A stretch of DNA of 64,000 nucleotides from Amaricoccus sp047275745 (GTDB taxonomy: Bacteria; Pseudomonadota; Alphaproteobacteria; Rhodobacterales; Rhodobacteraceae). A program made the translations under genes and the position numbers. Positions 8,761-17,279 of the stretch are shown piece by piece; positions within the stretch are counted from its first letter, which is position 1; every line of letters begins with the position of its first letter. The notes under the pieces are model-generated. The model had not been told where the DNA came from and did not search any database. It saw only the letters and a program-made list of their open reading frames with translations. The stretch is taken from contig NZ_JBKQWU010000002.1 of the NCBI RefSeq assembly GCF_047275745.1, forward strand, positions 124,001 to 188,000. Direction: 5' to 3'.

Positions 8761-9408
8761 ATGTCCGAATACCAGCTCTATTCGTTCGCCCAATCCGGCA
8801 ATTCCTACAAGGTCGCGCTCATGCTCGAACTCGCGGGGGCGGAATGGGAGCCGATCTGGGTCGATTTCTTCCACGGCGGAACCAAGACGCCGAACTACCT
8901 CGCGATGAACGAGATGGGAGAGGTGCCCGTGCTCGTGCATCGTGAGGTCACGCTCAGCCAGTCGGGGGTGATCCTCGACTATCTCTCCGAGCGCTACCGC
9001 GACTACGCGCCACGATCGGAGGCGGAGCGGCGGGAGGTGCTGCGCTGGCTGCTCTGGGACAACCACAAGTTCACGAGCTATATCGCGACGCTGCGCTTCA
9101 TGATGAACTTCGCCGCGCCCGAGAAGCGCGAACCCGCCGTGATCACATTCCTCGAGGGGCGGGTCCGGGCGGCGATGAAGGCGCTCGACATCCATCTCGG
9201 CTCCCGGGCCTGGATCGCGGCGGAACACATGACGATCGCCGACTTCTCCTGCGCGGGCTACGTCTATTACGCCGAGGAATTCGGCGCCGACATGGCCGGT
9301 GACTATCCCAATATCGAACGCTGGCGGAACGCGATCTCCGCGATCCCCGGCTGGAAACATCCCTATGACCTGCTGCCCGGCCATCCGACGCCGGGCGGGC
9401 CGGGTTGA
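8761..9408 (+). CDS. Glutathione S-transferase family protein
   Basis: A 215-residue soluble GST: thioredoxin-like N-domain (LYSFAQSGNSYKVALMLELAG, with the GEVPVLVH cis-Pro strand and SQSGVILDYL glutathione-binding turn, about residues 1-80) and an all-helical C-domain. ATG 8761 is preceded by GGAGG. It lies between acyl-CoA dehydrogenase and thiolase genes, 35 bases after the former and 27 before the latter, so it is evidently part of the beta-oxidation operon. A role protecting against reactive enoyl or aldehyde products is possible, but nothing in the sequence shows it. Confidence 0.93.
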   Translation: MSEYQLYSFAQSGNSYKVALMLELAGAEWEPIWVDFFHGGTKTPNYLAMNEMGEVPVLVHREVTLSQSGVILDYLSERYRDYAPRSEAERREVLRWLLWDNHKFTSYIATLRFMMNFAAPEKREPAVITFLEGRVRAAMKALDIHLGSRAWIAAEHMTIADFSCAGYVYYAEEFGADMAGDYPNIERWRNAISAIPGWKHPYDLLPGHPTPGGPG

Positions 9409-9435
9409 CGGGCCGGGCTGAAAGGACCCATCCAC

Positions 9436-10644
9436 ATGGCTGATGCTTACATCTACGACGCGGTCCGCACGCCGCGCGGCAAGGGGCGCCCCGACGGCGC
9501 GCTCCATGAAGTGACCTCGGTCCGGCTCTCGGCCGATGTGATGAACGCGCTGCGCGAGCGGACCGGGACGGCGACCGACGCGGTCGAGGACGTGATCTGG
9601 GGCAATGTGACACAGGTCGGCGAACAGGGCGGCTGCCTCGCCCGCTCCGCCGTCCTGCTCTCCGACCTGCCGGAGCATGTGCCGGGCCTCGCCATCAACC
9701 GCTTCTGCGCGAGCGGGCTCGAAGCCGTCAACATCGCGGCCGGGCTCGTCCAGGGCGCGGGCGGTGGCTATGTCGCCGGCGGCGTCGAAATGATGAGCCG
9801 GGTTCCGATGGGTTCGGACGGCGCCGCGATCGGCGTGGACCCGACGCTGACCTTCGGCACCCATTTCGTGCCGCAGGGGATCAGCGCCGACCTGATCGCG
9901 ACCAAATACGGTTTCACCCGCGACGACTGCGATGCCTACGCGGTAGAGAGCCAGGCACGCGCCGCGAAGGCGATGGCCGAGGGGCGTTTCGACCGTTCCG
10001 TGGTGCCGGTTCGCGACGTGAACGGCCTGACCCTGCTGGAGCGCGACGAATACCCCCGCCCCCAGACCGACATGCAGTCGCTGGGCGCGCTGCGCCCGGC
10101 CTTCAAGGATATCGGCGAGACCATGCCCGGTTTCGACGCGGTGGCGCTGCTGCGCTATCCCGAGATCGAGAAGATCGACCATGTTCACCACGCCGGCAAT
10201 TCCAGCGGCATCGTCGACGGCGCGGCGGCGGTCCTGATCGGCGACGCCGATTTCGGCGCCAGACACGGGCTGAAGCCCCGCGCCCGCATTCGTGCCACGG
10301 CGAAGATCGGGACGGAGCCCACGATCATGCTCACGGGTCCGGTGCCGGTCACGGAGAAGGTGCTCGCCACCGCCGGCATGAAGATCGGCGACATCGATCT
10401 ATTCGAGGTGAACGAAGCCTTCGCCGCCGTGGTGCTGCGCTTCCTGCAGGCCTTCGACGCCGATCCGGCCAGGGTCAACGTGAATGGCGGCGCCATCGCG
10501 CTCGGCCATCCCCTCGGCGCGACCGGCGCGATGATCCTCGGCACGGCGCTCGACGAGCTTGAACGCTCCGACAGGGAGACCGCGCTCATCACGCTCTGCG
10601 TCGCCTCGGGCATGGGAGCGGCGACCATCCTGGAGCGGGTTTGA
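9436..10644 (+). CDS. Acetyl-CoA C-acyltransferase (thiolase II family)
   Basis: A 402-residue thiolase catalysing the last, thiolytic step of beta-oxidation. All catalytic elements are present: the nucleophilic Cys in NRFCASGLEAV, the NEAFA segment, His in GGAIALGHPLGATGA, and the second Cys in CVASGMGAA near the C-terminus. The length and the FadJ-type partner downstream suggest the FadI/FadA role, forming the beta-oxidation complex with the next gene; a biosynthetic PhaA-like role is less likely. A short GC hairpin (GGGGCG/CGCCCC, 10650-10666) sits just behind the stop. Confidence 0.95.
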   Translation: MADAYIYDAVRTPRGKGRPDGALHEVTSVRLSADVMNALRERTGTATDAVEDVIWGNVTQVGEQGGCLARSAVLLSDLPEHVPGLAINRFCASGLEAVNIAAGLVQGAGGGYVAGGVEMMSRVPMGSDGAAIGVDPTLTFGTHFVPQGISADLIATKYGFTRDDCDAYAVESQARAAKAMAEGRFDRSVVPVRDVNGLTLLERDEYPRPQTDMQSLGALRPAFKDIGETMPGFDAVALLRYPEIEKIDHVHHAGNSSGIVDGAAAVLIGDADFGARHGLKPRARIRATAKIGTEPTIMLTGPVPVTEKVLATAGMKIGDIDLFEVNEAFAAVVLRFLQAFDADPARVNVNGGAIALGHPLGATGAMILGTALDELERSDRETALITLCVASGMGAATILERV

Positions 10645-10742
10645 TGCCCGGGGCGACGGACGCCCCTGAACTCGCCCGCCTGTCGAACCTCACCGCCGCT
10701 GGCACGCCCGGCGCGACGGCACACTAATCAAGGAGATCCGAG

Positions 10743-12947
10743 ATGCCGATCTTCACTACCGAGATCGACGCCGATGGCGTCGCGACCATCACCTGGGACC
10801 TGCCCGGCCGGTCGATGAACATCCTGACCTACGAGGGGATCGCCGAGCTCGACGCCGCCTTCGACGCGGCGCTGGCCGATCCCGCGGTCAAGGGGATCGT
10901 GATCACGTCGGCCAAGCCCGATTTCGCCGGCGGCATGGACCTCGGCATCCTCGCGAAGATGAAGGAGGACGCCGGCCCCGATCCGGCGCGCGGGCTCTTC
11001 GAAGGGATCATGGGCATCCACAAGCTGCTCCGCAAGATCGAGCGCGCGGGCATGGACCCCAAGACGCTGAAGGGCGGCAAGCCCGTCGCCCTCGCGGCGC
11101 CCGGTCTCTGCGCCGGCATCGCGACCGAGATCGGCCTCGCCTGCCACCGCCGCTTCCTCGCCGATCAGCCGAAGTCGCGGATCGGCCTGCCCGAGATCCT
11201 GCTCGGCATCTTCCCCGGCGCGGGCGGTGCGACGCGCGTCAGCCGGATGCTCGGGCTGATGGGTTCGGCGCCGATCCTGCTCGAAGGCAAGATGCTGCGC
11301 CCGAAGGAGGCCCGCGCGATGGGTCTCGTCGACGAGACCCCGGCGCCGGAGGATCTGCTCCCGGCCGCCCGCGCCTGGGTGCTCTCGGCGAAGGACGAGG
11401 ACATCGTGAAGCCCTGGGACAGGAAGGGCTACAAGATGCCGGGCGGCCTGCCCTACAGCCCGCAGGGTTTCATGAGCTTCGTCGGCGCCTCGGCGATGGC
11501 TCAGGGCAAGACCCAGGGCGCCTTCCCGGCGGCGAAGGCCATGCTCTCGGCGATCTACGAAGGCGCGCTCACCAATTTCGACACCGCGATCCGGATCGAG
11601 GCGCGCTGGTTCACCAATGTGCTGATGAACCCGTCGTCTTCCGCGATGATCCGCGCGCTCTTCCTCTCGAAACAGGCGCTGGAGAAGGGCGCGTCACGAC
11701 CGAAGGGCGAGCCTGACCGGACGGTCGCCCGGCTCGGCGTCATCGGCGCCGGCATGATGGGCGCGGGCATCGCCGGTGTCGCGGCGGAGGCCGGGATCGA
11801 GACGGTGCTGATCGACCGTGAACAGGCCGACGCGGAGCGCGGCAAGGCGGGTGTCGCAGCCGGGCTCGAGAAGCGCGTCTCGAAGGGCCGGCTCGCGGCG
11901 GAGAAGCGCGACGAGATCCTCGGCCGCCTGACCGCGACCGCCGATTTCGCGGCGCTCTCGGACTGCGATCTGGTGGTCGAGGCGGTGTTCGAGGATCCCG
12001 AGGTCAAGGCCGATGTGATCGGTCGCGCAACCGCGGTCCTGGGGCCGGATGCGACCTTCGCCACCAATACCTCGACCCTGCCGGTCAGCGGCCTCGCCCG
12101 CGCGGCGGCGGACCCGGCCCGGTTCATCGGCATCCATTTCTTCTCGCCGGTCGAGCGGATGGCGCTCGTCGAGATCATCGTCGGCAAGGAGACGGGACCG
12201 GCGGCGATCGCCCGCGCGCTCGACTTCGTGCGCCAGATCCGCAAGACGCCGATCACGGTCAATGATGCGCGCTTCTTCTACGCGAACCGCTGCATCATTC
12301 CCTATATCAACGAGGGCGTGCGGATGGTCGCCGAGGGTATCTCGCCCGTGCTGGTCGAAAACGCCGCCAAGCAGCTCGGCTTCCCGCTCGGGCCGTTGCA
12401 GCTGACCGACGAGACCTCGATCGATCTCGGCCTCCGGATCGCCAAGGCGACCAAGGCCGCGCTCGGAGACGCCTACCCTGAGTCTCCCGCGGACGGCGTG
12501 CTCGAAAAGCTCGCGGGCGAGGGCCGGCTCGGGCGCAAGGCGAAGGCCGGGTTCTACAGCTACGACGGGAAGGGCAGGCGCGAGGGCCTCTGGCCCGGTC
12601 TCGCCGAGCACTGGCCGGTGAGCGAGGAGCAGCCGGAACTGACCGAGGTGAAGAACCGCCTCGCGATGGTGCAGACGCTGGAGGCCGTGCGGGCGCTGGA
12701 GGAAGGCGTGCTGAGCGATGTCCGCGAGGGCGATGTCGGCGCGATCCTCGGCTGGGGCTACATGCCCTGGTCCGGTGGCCCGTTCTCCTGGCTCGACATG
12801 CTGGGCGCCGCCCGCTCGGTCGAGATCGCTGAGGGCCTCGCCGCCGCGCACGGCCCCCGCTTCGCTCCGCCCGCGATCCTCACGGATCTGGCGGCCGAAG
12901 GCGGCTCCTTCTACGGGCGCTACACCCCGGCGGAAGCCGCGGCCTGA
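10743..12947 (+). CDS. fadJ: FadJ-type enoyl-CoA hydratase / 3-hydroxyacyl-CoA dehydrogenase
   Basis: A 734-residue bifunctional enzyme. The N-terminal crotonase domain (about 1-190) retains both catalytic glutamates, in GIATEIGLAC and GLPEILLG. The NAD domain starts near residue 330 with GAGMMGAGIAG and includes HFFSPVERMALVEII, followed by the C-terminal helical domains. It hydrates enoyl-CoA and oxidises 3-hydroxyacyl-CoA, handing product to the thiolase encoded just upstream. AAGGAGAT lies 7 bases before ATG 10743. Its last 28 bases overlap the 3' end of the convergent acyltransferase gene, so no terminator fits between them. Confidence 0.95.
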   Translation: MPIFTTEIDADGVATITWDLPGRSMNILTYEGIAELDAAFDAALADPAVKGIVITSAKPDFAGGMDLGILAKMKEDAGPDPARGLFEGIMGIHKLLRKIERAGMDPKTLKGGKPVALAAPGLCAGIATEIGLACHRRFLADQPKSRIGLPEILLGIFPGAGGATRVSRMLGLMGSAPILLEGKMLRPKEARAMGLVDETPAPEDLLPAARAWVLSAKDEDIVKPWDRKGYKMPGGLPYSPQGFMSFVGASAMAQGKTQGAFPAAKAMLSAIYEGALTNFDTAIRIEARWFTNVLMNPSSSAMIRALFLSKQALEKGASRPKGEPDRTVARLGVIGAGMMGAGIAGVAAEAGIETVLIDREQADAERGKAGVAAGLEKRVSKGRLAAEKRDEILGRLTATADFAALSDCDLVVEAVFEDPEVKADVIGRATAVLGPDATFATNTSTLPVSGLARAAADPARFIGIHFFSPVERMALVEIIVGKETGPAAIARALDFVRQIRKTPITVNDARFFYANRCIIPYINEGVRMVAEGISPVLVENAAKQLGFPLGPLQLTDETSIDLGLRIAKATKAALGDAYPESPADGVLEKLAGEGRLGRKAKAGFYSYDGKGRREGLWPGLAEHWPVSEEQPELTEVKNRLAMVQTLEAVRALEEGVLSDVREGDVGAILGWGYMPWSGGPFSWLDMLGAARSVEIAEGLAAAHGPRFAPPAILTDLAAEGGSFYGRYTPAEAAA

Positions 12948-14011
12948 CCCTCGGCGCGACCGGCGGCGCGACCCTCGCCCGCCGGACGCGCCCCGGTGCG
13001 ATCGGGCAGTCGTCCATCCATCACGGCCCGCGCCGAGGGAAGGTACCGGCGCAGCCCCTCCGCGGCGGCGAGCGTCGCGAGAAGCGCCAGGGCGGCGATC
13101 GCGAGGCTCGGTCTCGCGCCGCCGCTCAGCCCCGCGACGGCCACTCCGGCCGCCGCGACGAAGAGCGGGTGCAGGATGTAGATCGCGAACGCGTGCTTGC
13201 GCCCCATCCAGACCATCCACTCCGGCAGCCGGATCGTGCCCTTGACGCCCCAGAGCAGAAGCCCGACCGCGACGAGGATCGCGCCCGGCGAGCACTGGCG
13301 CCAGCTCATGTGACCACCGAACCGCTCCAGCACGAACACGTCCAGGAATGTGAACGCGACGCCGCCGAGGACCAGCGCCGCGATCGCCGGGCCCGCGGGC
13401 CGGACCCGCGCCCGGGCCAGCCGGTATCCGAGCCAGACCAGCGCGATGCCCTGCGCCTGCCGCGCGAGATCGAGCGCGCCGGCGTAGCTTCCGTCGAGGC
13501 TCATCGCCACGTCGACGGCGACGAAGGCCGCGAGGATGATCCCCGCCGCGAGGTCGAGCAGCCGGCCACCGCCCGGCGCCTGCGAGACCGCCGCGATGAC
13601 CACGAGCGCGAGGCAGAGCGCGGACAGGAACCAGAGGTGATACCAGGTTCCGGTCAGGAGCAGCGCCGGGCCGATCTCGCTGATCGGCGTCGCACCCTTG
13701 GCGATCATCAGGGGAAGATAGAGCAGCGATGCGACCGCGAACATCCGTGCGATCCGCGCCACCCGTTCCAGCGGGATCGCCGGCCCGCCCCTATCCGTCG
13801 CGCCCCTGCCGGCCCCCTCCCCATCCGCCTGCTCGGGCTCGCAGAGACAATAGCCGAATACGAGGAAGAAGAAGGGCACGCACCAGCGGACCGAAACCCG
13901 GATCAGCCCGCCCCAGCCGTCCGGCAGTTCCGGATATTCGCCCGTATGCCGCAGGATCACCGTGACCGCCGCGATGAAGCGCAACCCGTCCAGATCCCGC
14001 GCCCTGCTCAT
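12920..14011 (-). CDS. Membrane acyltransferase, acyltransferase 3 (OafA/NodX) family
   Basis: A 363-residue integral membrane acyltransferase. The N-terminus RARDLDGLRFIAAVTVILRHTGEY carries the conserved Arg and His of the family's first helix, and about ten hydrophobic segments follow; a short Glu/Gly-rich loop lies after helix 3. ATG 14011 was chosen over upstream starts because GGGAG precedes it and the family starts a few residues before the DGLR motif. Such proteins O-acetylate polysaccharides or lipids at the inner membrane; no polysaccharide genes adjoin it, so the target is unknown. Its 3' end overlaps fadJ by 28 bases. Confidence 0.88.
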   Translation of the reverse strand: MSRARDLDGLRFIAAVTVILRHTGEYPELPDGWGGLIRVSVRWCVPFFFLVFGYCLCEPEQADGEGAGRGATDRGGPAIPLERVARIARMFAVASLLYLPLMIAKGATPISEIGPALLLTGTWYHLWFLSALCLALVVIAAVSQAPGGGRLLDLAAGIILAAFVAVDVAMSLDGSYAGALDLARQAQGIALVWLGYRLARARVRPAGPAIAALVLGGVAFTFLDVFVLERFGGHMSWRQCSPGAILVAVGLLLWGVKGTIRLPEWMVWMGRKHAFAIYILHPLFVAAAGVAVAGLSGGARPSLAIAALALLATLAAAEGLRRYLPSARAVMDGRLPDRTGARPAGEGRAAGRAEGQAAASAGV

Positions 14012-14172
14012 TCCACTGCTCCCTGATAGGTCGCGCGGGAGACTGACAGGCCCTGCTTTCCAGCCCGTTACGAGCATGAGAGGCCGGGGAAACCGCCGGG
14101 TGTCTCCCGGCCCTTTTCCGCGGGCGCTTCCTGGACTAGACCGGACGGGATGTCGCGTTTCCCCGGACCCAG

Positions 14173-15081
14173 ATGACGGCGCTTCAGACCCGCTTCCGCC
14201 TGCAGGCACCCGGACTCTGGCGCGAGAGCGCCGGTGAGCCGCCGCGCGCGGTCACCGTCTCGCTCGGCTCCGCCACGCTGATCCTGCGCGGGGAGCGGGG
14301 GCAGGTTCTCGACCACTGGTCGCTCGCGGGGATTCGCGTGATCGGCGAGACCGAGGAGGCGACGCGCTACGCGATCCTCGCCGAGGATGGCGAGACGCTG
14401 GAGATCCGCGACGCGGCGATGACGCGCGCGATCGCCGACGCCGCGCTCGATTTCGACGCGCCGCACACCGGGACGCCGCCCGCCAATCGCGCGCGGCTGT
14501 CGATCTCGGGCGCGATCCTCGCGCTGCTCGCCTTCGCTCTGGTCCTCCAGGGGCCGGAACTCATCCGGACGCAGGCCGCGCGCATGGTTCCTCCCGCCCA
14601 GGCGCGCGAGTTCGGCGACCGGATGCTGCTCGCGATTCTCGAGGACAACGGCCCGCTCTGCGGCGAGCCCGAAGGGGCGCGGGCGCTCGCGAGCCTCGGC
14701 GCGCGGATCGCGCCCGGCACCACCTTCCGGGTGCTCGACCTCGGCTTCGGCAGGCTCGTCGCCGCGCTTCCGGGTCCGACGGTGCTCATCGACCGCGCCG
14801 CGCTCGCCCGGGCGCGGGGGCCGGAGCAGCTCGCGGGCTGGGTCGCGCAGGCGCTCGGGCCCACGCCAGGGGAGACGCAGACCCGCGCGCTCATCCGCGC
14901 CATCGGTCCGGTCGCGGCGCTCGGCTACGTCTTCCGGGGCACGCTCTCCGACGCGGCGCTCGCCCGGGCGGCCGAGGCCGCGCTCGCGCCACCCGCCACG
15001 CCCGAGACCTATCCGCCGGCGGCCGGCGCCGGGAGTTTCCCGGCGGGCGACTGGCAGGCGCTCCGCAGGATCTGCGGCTGA
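14173..15081 (+). CDS. Single-pass membrane protein with degenerate M48-like domain
   Basis: A 302-residue protein with three parts: a beta-rich N-terminal region (about 1-95), one membrane helix (about 109-126) and a C-terminal domain. The C-terminal run PGPTVLIDRAALARARGPEQ followed by LAGWVAQALG and RALIRAIGPVAALGYVF has the layout of M48 metallopeptidases (LTRGLL ... PDEVAGVLAHEIGH ... LR..G.....L), but the HExxH zinc site is replaced by WVAQA and no alternative is seen. I infer a catalytically dead M48 relative, probably facing the periplasm. It is convergent with lolD, separated only by a tandem repeat. Function unknown; the family call is tentative. Confidence 0.7.
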   Translation: MTALQTRFRLQAPGLWRESAGEPPRAVTVSLGSATLILRGERGQVLDHWSLAGIRVIGETEEATRYAILAEDGETLEIRDAAMTRAIADAALDFDAPHTGTPPANRARLSISGAILALLAFALVLQGPELIRTQAARMVPPAQAREFGDRMLLAILEDNGPLCGEPEGARALASLGARIAPGTTFRVLDLGFGRLVAALPGPTVLIDRAALARARGPEQLAGWVAQALGPTPGETQTRALIRAIGPVAALGYVFRGTLSDAALARAAEAALAPPATPETYPPAAGAGSFPAGDWQALRRICG

Positions 15082-15101
15082 GGGTGACAGTTCCCGAAAT
15101 T

Positions 15102-15143
15102 CAGGCGTTCAAGATCAGGCGTTCAAGGTCAGACGTTCAAGGT
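15102..15143. repeat. Three tandem 14-bp repeats abutting the lolD stop
   Basis: Units caggcgttcaagat (15102-15115), caggcgttcaaggt (15116-15129) and cagacgttcaaggt (15130-15143) differ by one or two bases. They fill most of the 61-base gap between convergent genes, and the last base of the array is the first base of the lolD stop triplet (read on the plus strand). The unit length is not a multiple of three. Confidence 0.9.
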
Positions 15144-15823
15144 CAGGCCTCGACAATCCGCCCGTCGCGCAGCCTGAGCACGCGGTCCATCCGCGCGGCG
15201 AGGTCCGGATTGTGCGTCGCGACGAGCGCGGTCAGCCCGGTGTCGCGCACGCGCTCGAGCAGCATCGCGAACACCTGCTCCGAGGTCTCCGGATCGAGAT
15301 TGCCGGTCGGCTCGTCGGCGAGCAGGATTCTCGGATGGTTCGCGAGCGCCCGCGCCACCGCGACGCGCTGCTGCTCGCCGCCGGAAAGCTCGGCGGGGCG
15401 GTGCGTGACCCGATGCGCGAGGCCGACGCCGTGTAGCAGGTCCCGCGCCCCCTCCTCCGCCGCGCGCCGGCCCAGCCCGGCGGCGCGCCGGGGCAGCGCG
15501 ACGTTCTCAAGGGCGCTGAACTCGGGCAACAGGTGGTGGAACTGATAGACGAAGCCGATCGCATCGCGCCGGAGCCGGGTGCGGGCCTGATCATTCAGCC
15601 CTTGGGTCGAGCGACCGGAGATATGCACGACACCCGCCGTCGGCGTATCGAGCAGCCCCGCGATGTGGAGCAGCGTCGATTTCCCGGTCCCCGAGGCGGC
15701 GACCAGCGCGACGATCTCGCCCTCGCCGATCACGGCGGAGGCGCCATCGAGCACCACGACCGGCTCCGCCACGCCGTCGTGATAGCTCTTGGCGATGTTC
15801 TCGAAACGGAGCGCCTCATTCAT
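15143..15823 (-). CDS. lolD: LolD, ATP-binding subunit of lipoprotein-release ABC transporter
   Basis: A 226-residue ABC ATPase that powers extraction of outer-membrane lipoproteins from the inner membrane with LolC/E. Walker A is AASGTGKST (a small change from the usual APSGAGKS), the signature is LSGGEQQR, Walker B is ILLADEPTGNLD, and the switch His is in VATHN. ATG 15823 overlaps the last codons of the upstream permease gene by 8 bases, so the pair is co-translated. The MacB/LolD lobe pattern and the LolC/E partner make the call secure. Confidence 0.95.
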   Translation of the reverse strand: MNEALRFENIAKSYHDGVAEPVVVLDGASAVIGEGEIVALVAASGTGKSTLLHIAGLLDTPTAGVVHISGRSTQGLNDQARTRLRRDAIGFVYQFHHLLPEFSALENVALPRRAAGLGRRAAEEGARDLLHGVGLAHRVTHRPAELSGGEQQRVAVARALANHPRILLADEPTGNLDPETSEQVFAMLLERVRDTGLTALVATHNPDLAARMDRVLRLRDGRIVEA

Positions 15824-17114
15824 AGCGCAGCGCCTCGACGGGATTGAGCCGCGCCGCGTTGCGCGCCGGCATCAGCGTGATGACGAAGGAGAGCAGGAGC
15901 GCCGTCCCCGCCACCGCCGCCACGTCCACGAGCCGCAACCGCGCCGGAATGTGCGTGAGATAGCGGATCTCCGGATTCCAGACCGAGCCGCCGGTGACCC
16001 ATTCGACCAGCGCCTGAATCTCCTGGATGTAATGGGCGAAGAGGCAGCCGAGCACCACGCCGAGCACGGTGCCCACGACCCCGATCATCGAGCCGCAGAT
16101 GAAGAAGACCCGCATGATCGCGCCCCGCGTCAGCCCCATGGTGCGCAGGATGCCGATGTCGCGGCCCTTGTTCTTCACGAGCATCACCAGCCCCGAGATA
16201 ATGTTCATCGCGGCGATCAGGACGACGAGCGAGAGGATGATGAACATCACCCGCCGCTCCACGTCGAGCGCGGAGAGAAAGGCGCCGGAGGCCTGTTTCC
16301 AGGTCCAGATCTCGCCCCGCGGCGCCGTCGCGTCGAGAAGCGGCTGGCGCAGGTCGTCGACCTGATCGGGGTTCGCGACCATCACGTCGATCTCGTCCGC
16401 GCCCGCCTCGCGGTTGAAGTAACTCTGCGCCTCCGCGAAGGGCATGTAGACCCGGGTGCGGTCGATGTCGTAGCGGCCCATGCCGAAGATGTACTGGACG
16501 GTATAGTCGTTGATCCGGGGTTGCGTGCCGAAGGGCGTATCCATCCCATCGGGCGAGATCAGCGTCACCGCGTCGCCGACCGTGACACCCAGTTCCCGCG
16601 CGATGCCGGAGCCGAGCGCGATCCCCTCCGCGAAACTCGCGAGATCGCCGAGGCGCTGCTCCGGATCGACGAGGAGCGGCACCTTGTCGAGATCCTCGGG
16701 CCTCAGCCCCAGCACCTCGACGCCAAGCGCCCGGCCATGCGCGGAGGCCATCACCTGCCCCCGGATCAAGGGCGCCGCGGAAGTGACACCGGGAACCCCG
16801 GCGATCTTGCCCGTCCAGCCGTCATAGTCGCCGATCAGCCGGTTCGGGGTGCCGAACTCATCGAATTCCGGCGCCGCGTAGACGGTGACATGCGCGTTGG
16901 CGCCGAGGATCTTCTCGGTGAATTCCTCGCGAAACCCGTACATCACCGCCTGCACCACGATGAGCGTCGCAACGCCGAGCATCACGCCGATCAGCGCGTA
17001 CCAGGCGATGACCGAGATACCACCCTCCTTGCGCCGCGCACGCAGGTAGCGCCAGGCGATCAGCCATTCGAACGGAGCGAAGGGCGGCGGGGATTTCGTG
17101 TCGGTTTCCGTCAA
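15816..17114 (-). CDS. lolC: LolC/LolE-type lipoprotein-releasing permease
   Basis: A 432-residue inner-membrane permease with the four-helix FtsX/LolCE plan: helix 1 near residue 25-50 (GVMLGVATLIVVQAVMYGF), a large periplasmic domain to about residue 270, then three helices with the cytoplasmic coupling segment KNKGRDIGILRTMGLTRGAIMRVF. Like other alphaproteobacteria a single LolC/E hybrid appears to serve with LolD, probably as a homodimer. I chose the TTG start at 17114 because GAAGG lies 8 bases upstream and the family N-terminus (PFEWLIAWRYLRARR) follows; upstream in-frame starts would add about 35 unusual residues. Confidence 0.92.
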   Translation of the reverse strand: MTETDTKSPPPFAPFEWLIAWRYLRARRKEGGISVIAWYALIGVMLGVATLIVVQAVMYGFREEFTEKILGANAHVTVYAAPEFDEFGTPNRLIGDYDGWTGKIAGVPGVTSAAPLIRGQVMASAHGRALGVEVLGLRPEDLDKVPLLVDPEQRLGDLASFAEGIALGSGIARELGVTVGDAVTLISPDGMDTPFGTQPRINDYTVQYIFGMGRYDIDRTRVYMPFAEAQSYFNREAGADEIDVMVANPDQVDDLRQPLLDATAPRGEIWTWKQASGAFLSALDVERRVMFIILSLVVLIAAMNIISGLVMLVKNKGRDIGILRTMGLTRGAIMRVFFICGSMIGVVGTVLGVVLGCLFAHYIQEIQALVEWVTGGSVWNPEIRYLTHIPARLRLVDVAAVAGTALLLSFVITLMPARNAARLNPVEALRYE

Positions 17115-17225
17115 TGCGCGACCTTCAGAACTCGGGCGGAATTCAGGCGCGCGGACCCTGCGGGCGGTGGCGCGCGAGGTCAAGCCACATTCGCGGGGGT
17201 GCGAGTTGAGGACGCGCACGGGTGT

Positions 17226-17243
17226 GGCGGACCGGAATCCGCC
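17226..17243. repeat. Short GC hairpin between proS and lolC
   Basis: Arms GGCGGA and TCCGCC flank a six-base loop in the 165-base gap between proS and the lolC/E permease. There is no T-tract on either strand, so it is not a convincing intrinsic terminator; an RNA-processing or REP-like element is equally possible. The rest of the gap shows nothing recognisable. Confidence 0.3.
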
Positions 17244-17279
17244 CTACGGGGCGCCGTGCCTGGGCCGCCGCGATCGGCG

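Noticed and set aside
10650..10666. Hairpin GGGGCG/CGCCCC behind the thiolase as a terminator
   Set aside because: Six base pairs with no T-tract, and the FadJ gene continues on the same strand with a good ribosome site; at most an RNA-processing point.
15105..15138. LexA-like GTTC direct repeats in the 14-bp array
   Set aside because: The alphaproteobacterial SOS box is GTTC-N7-GTTC; here the spacing is N10 and simply reflects the repeat unit.
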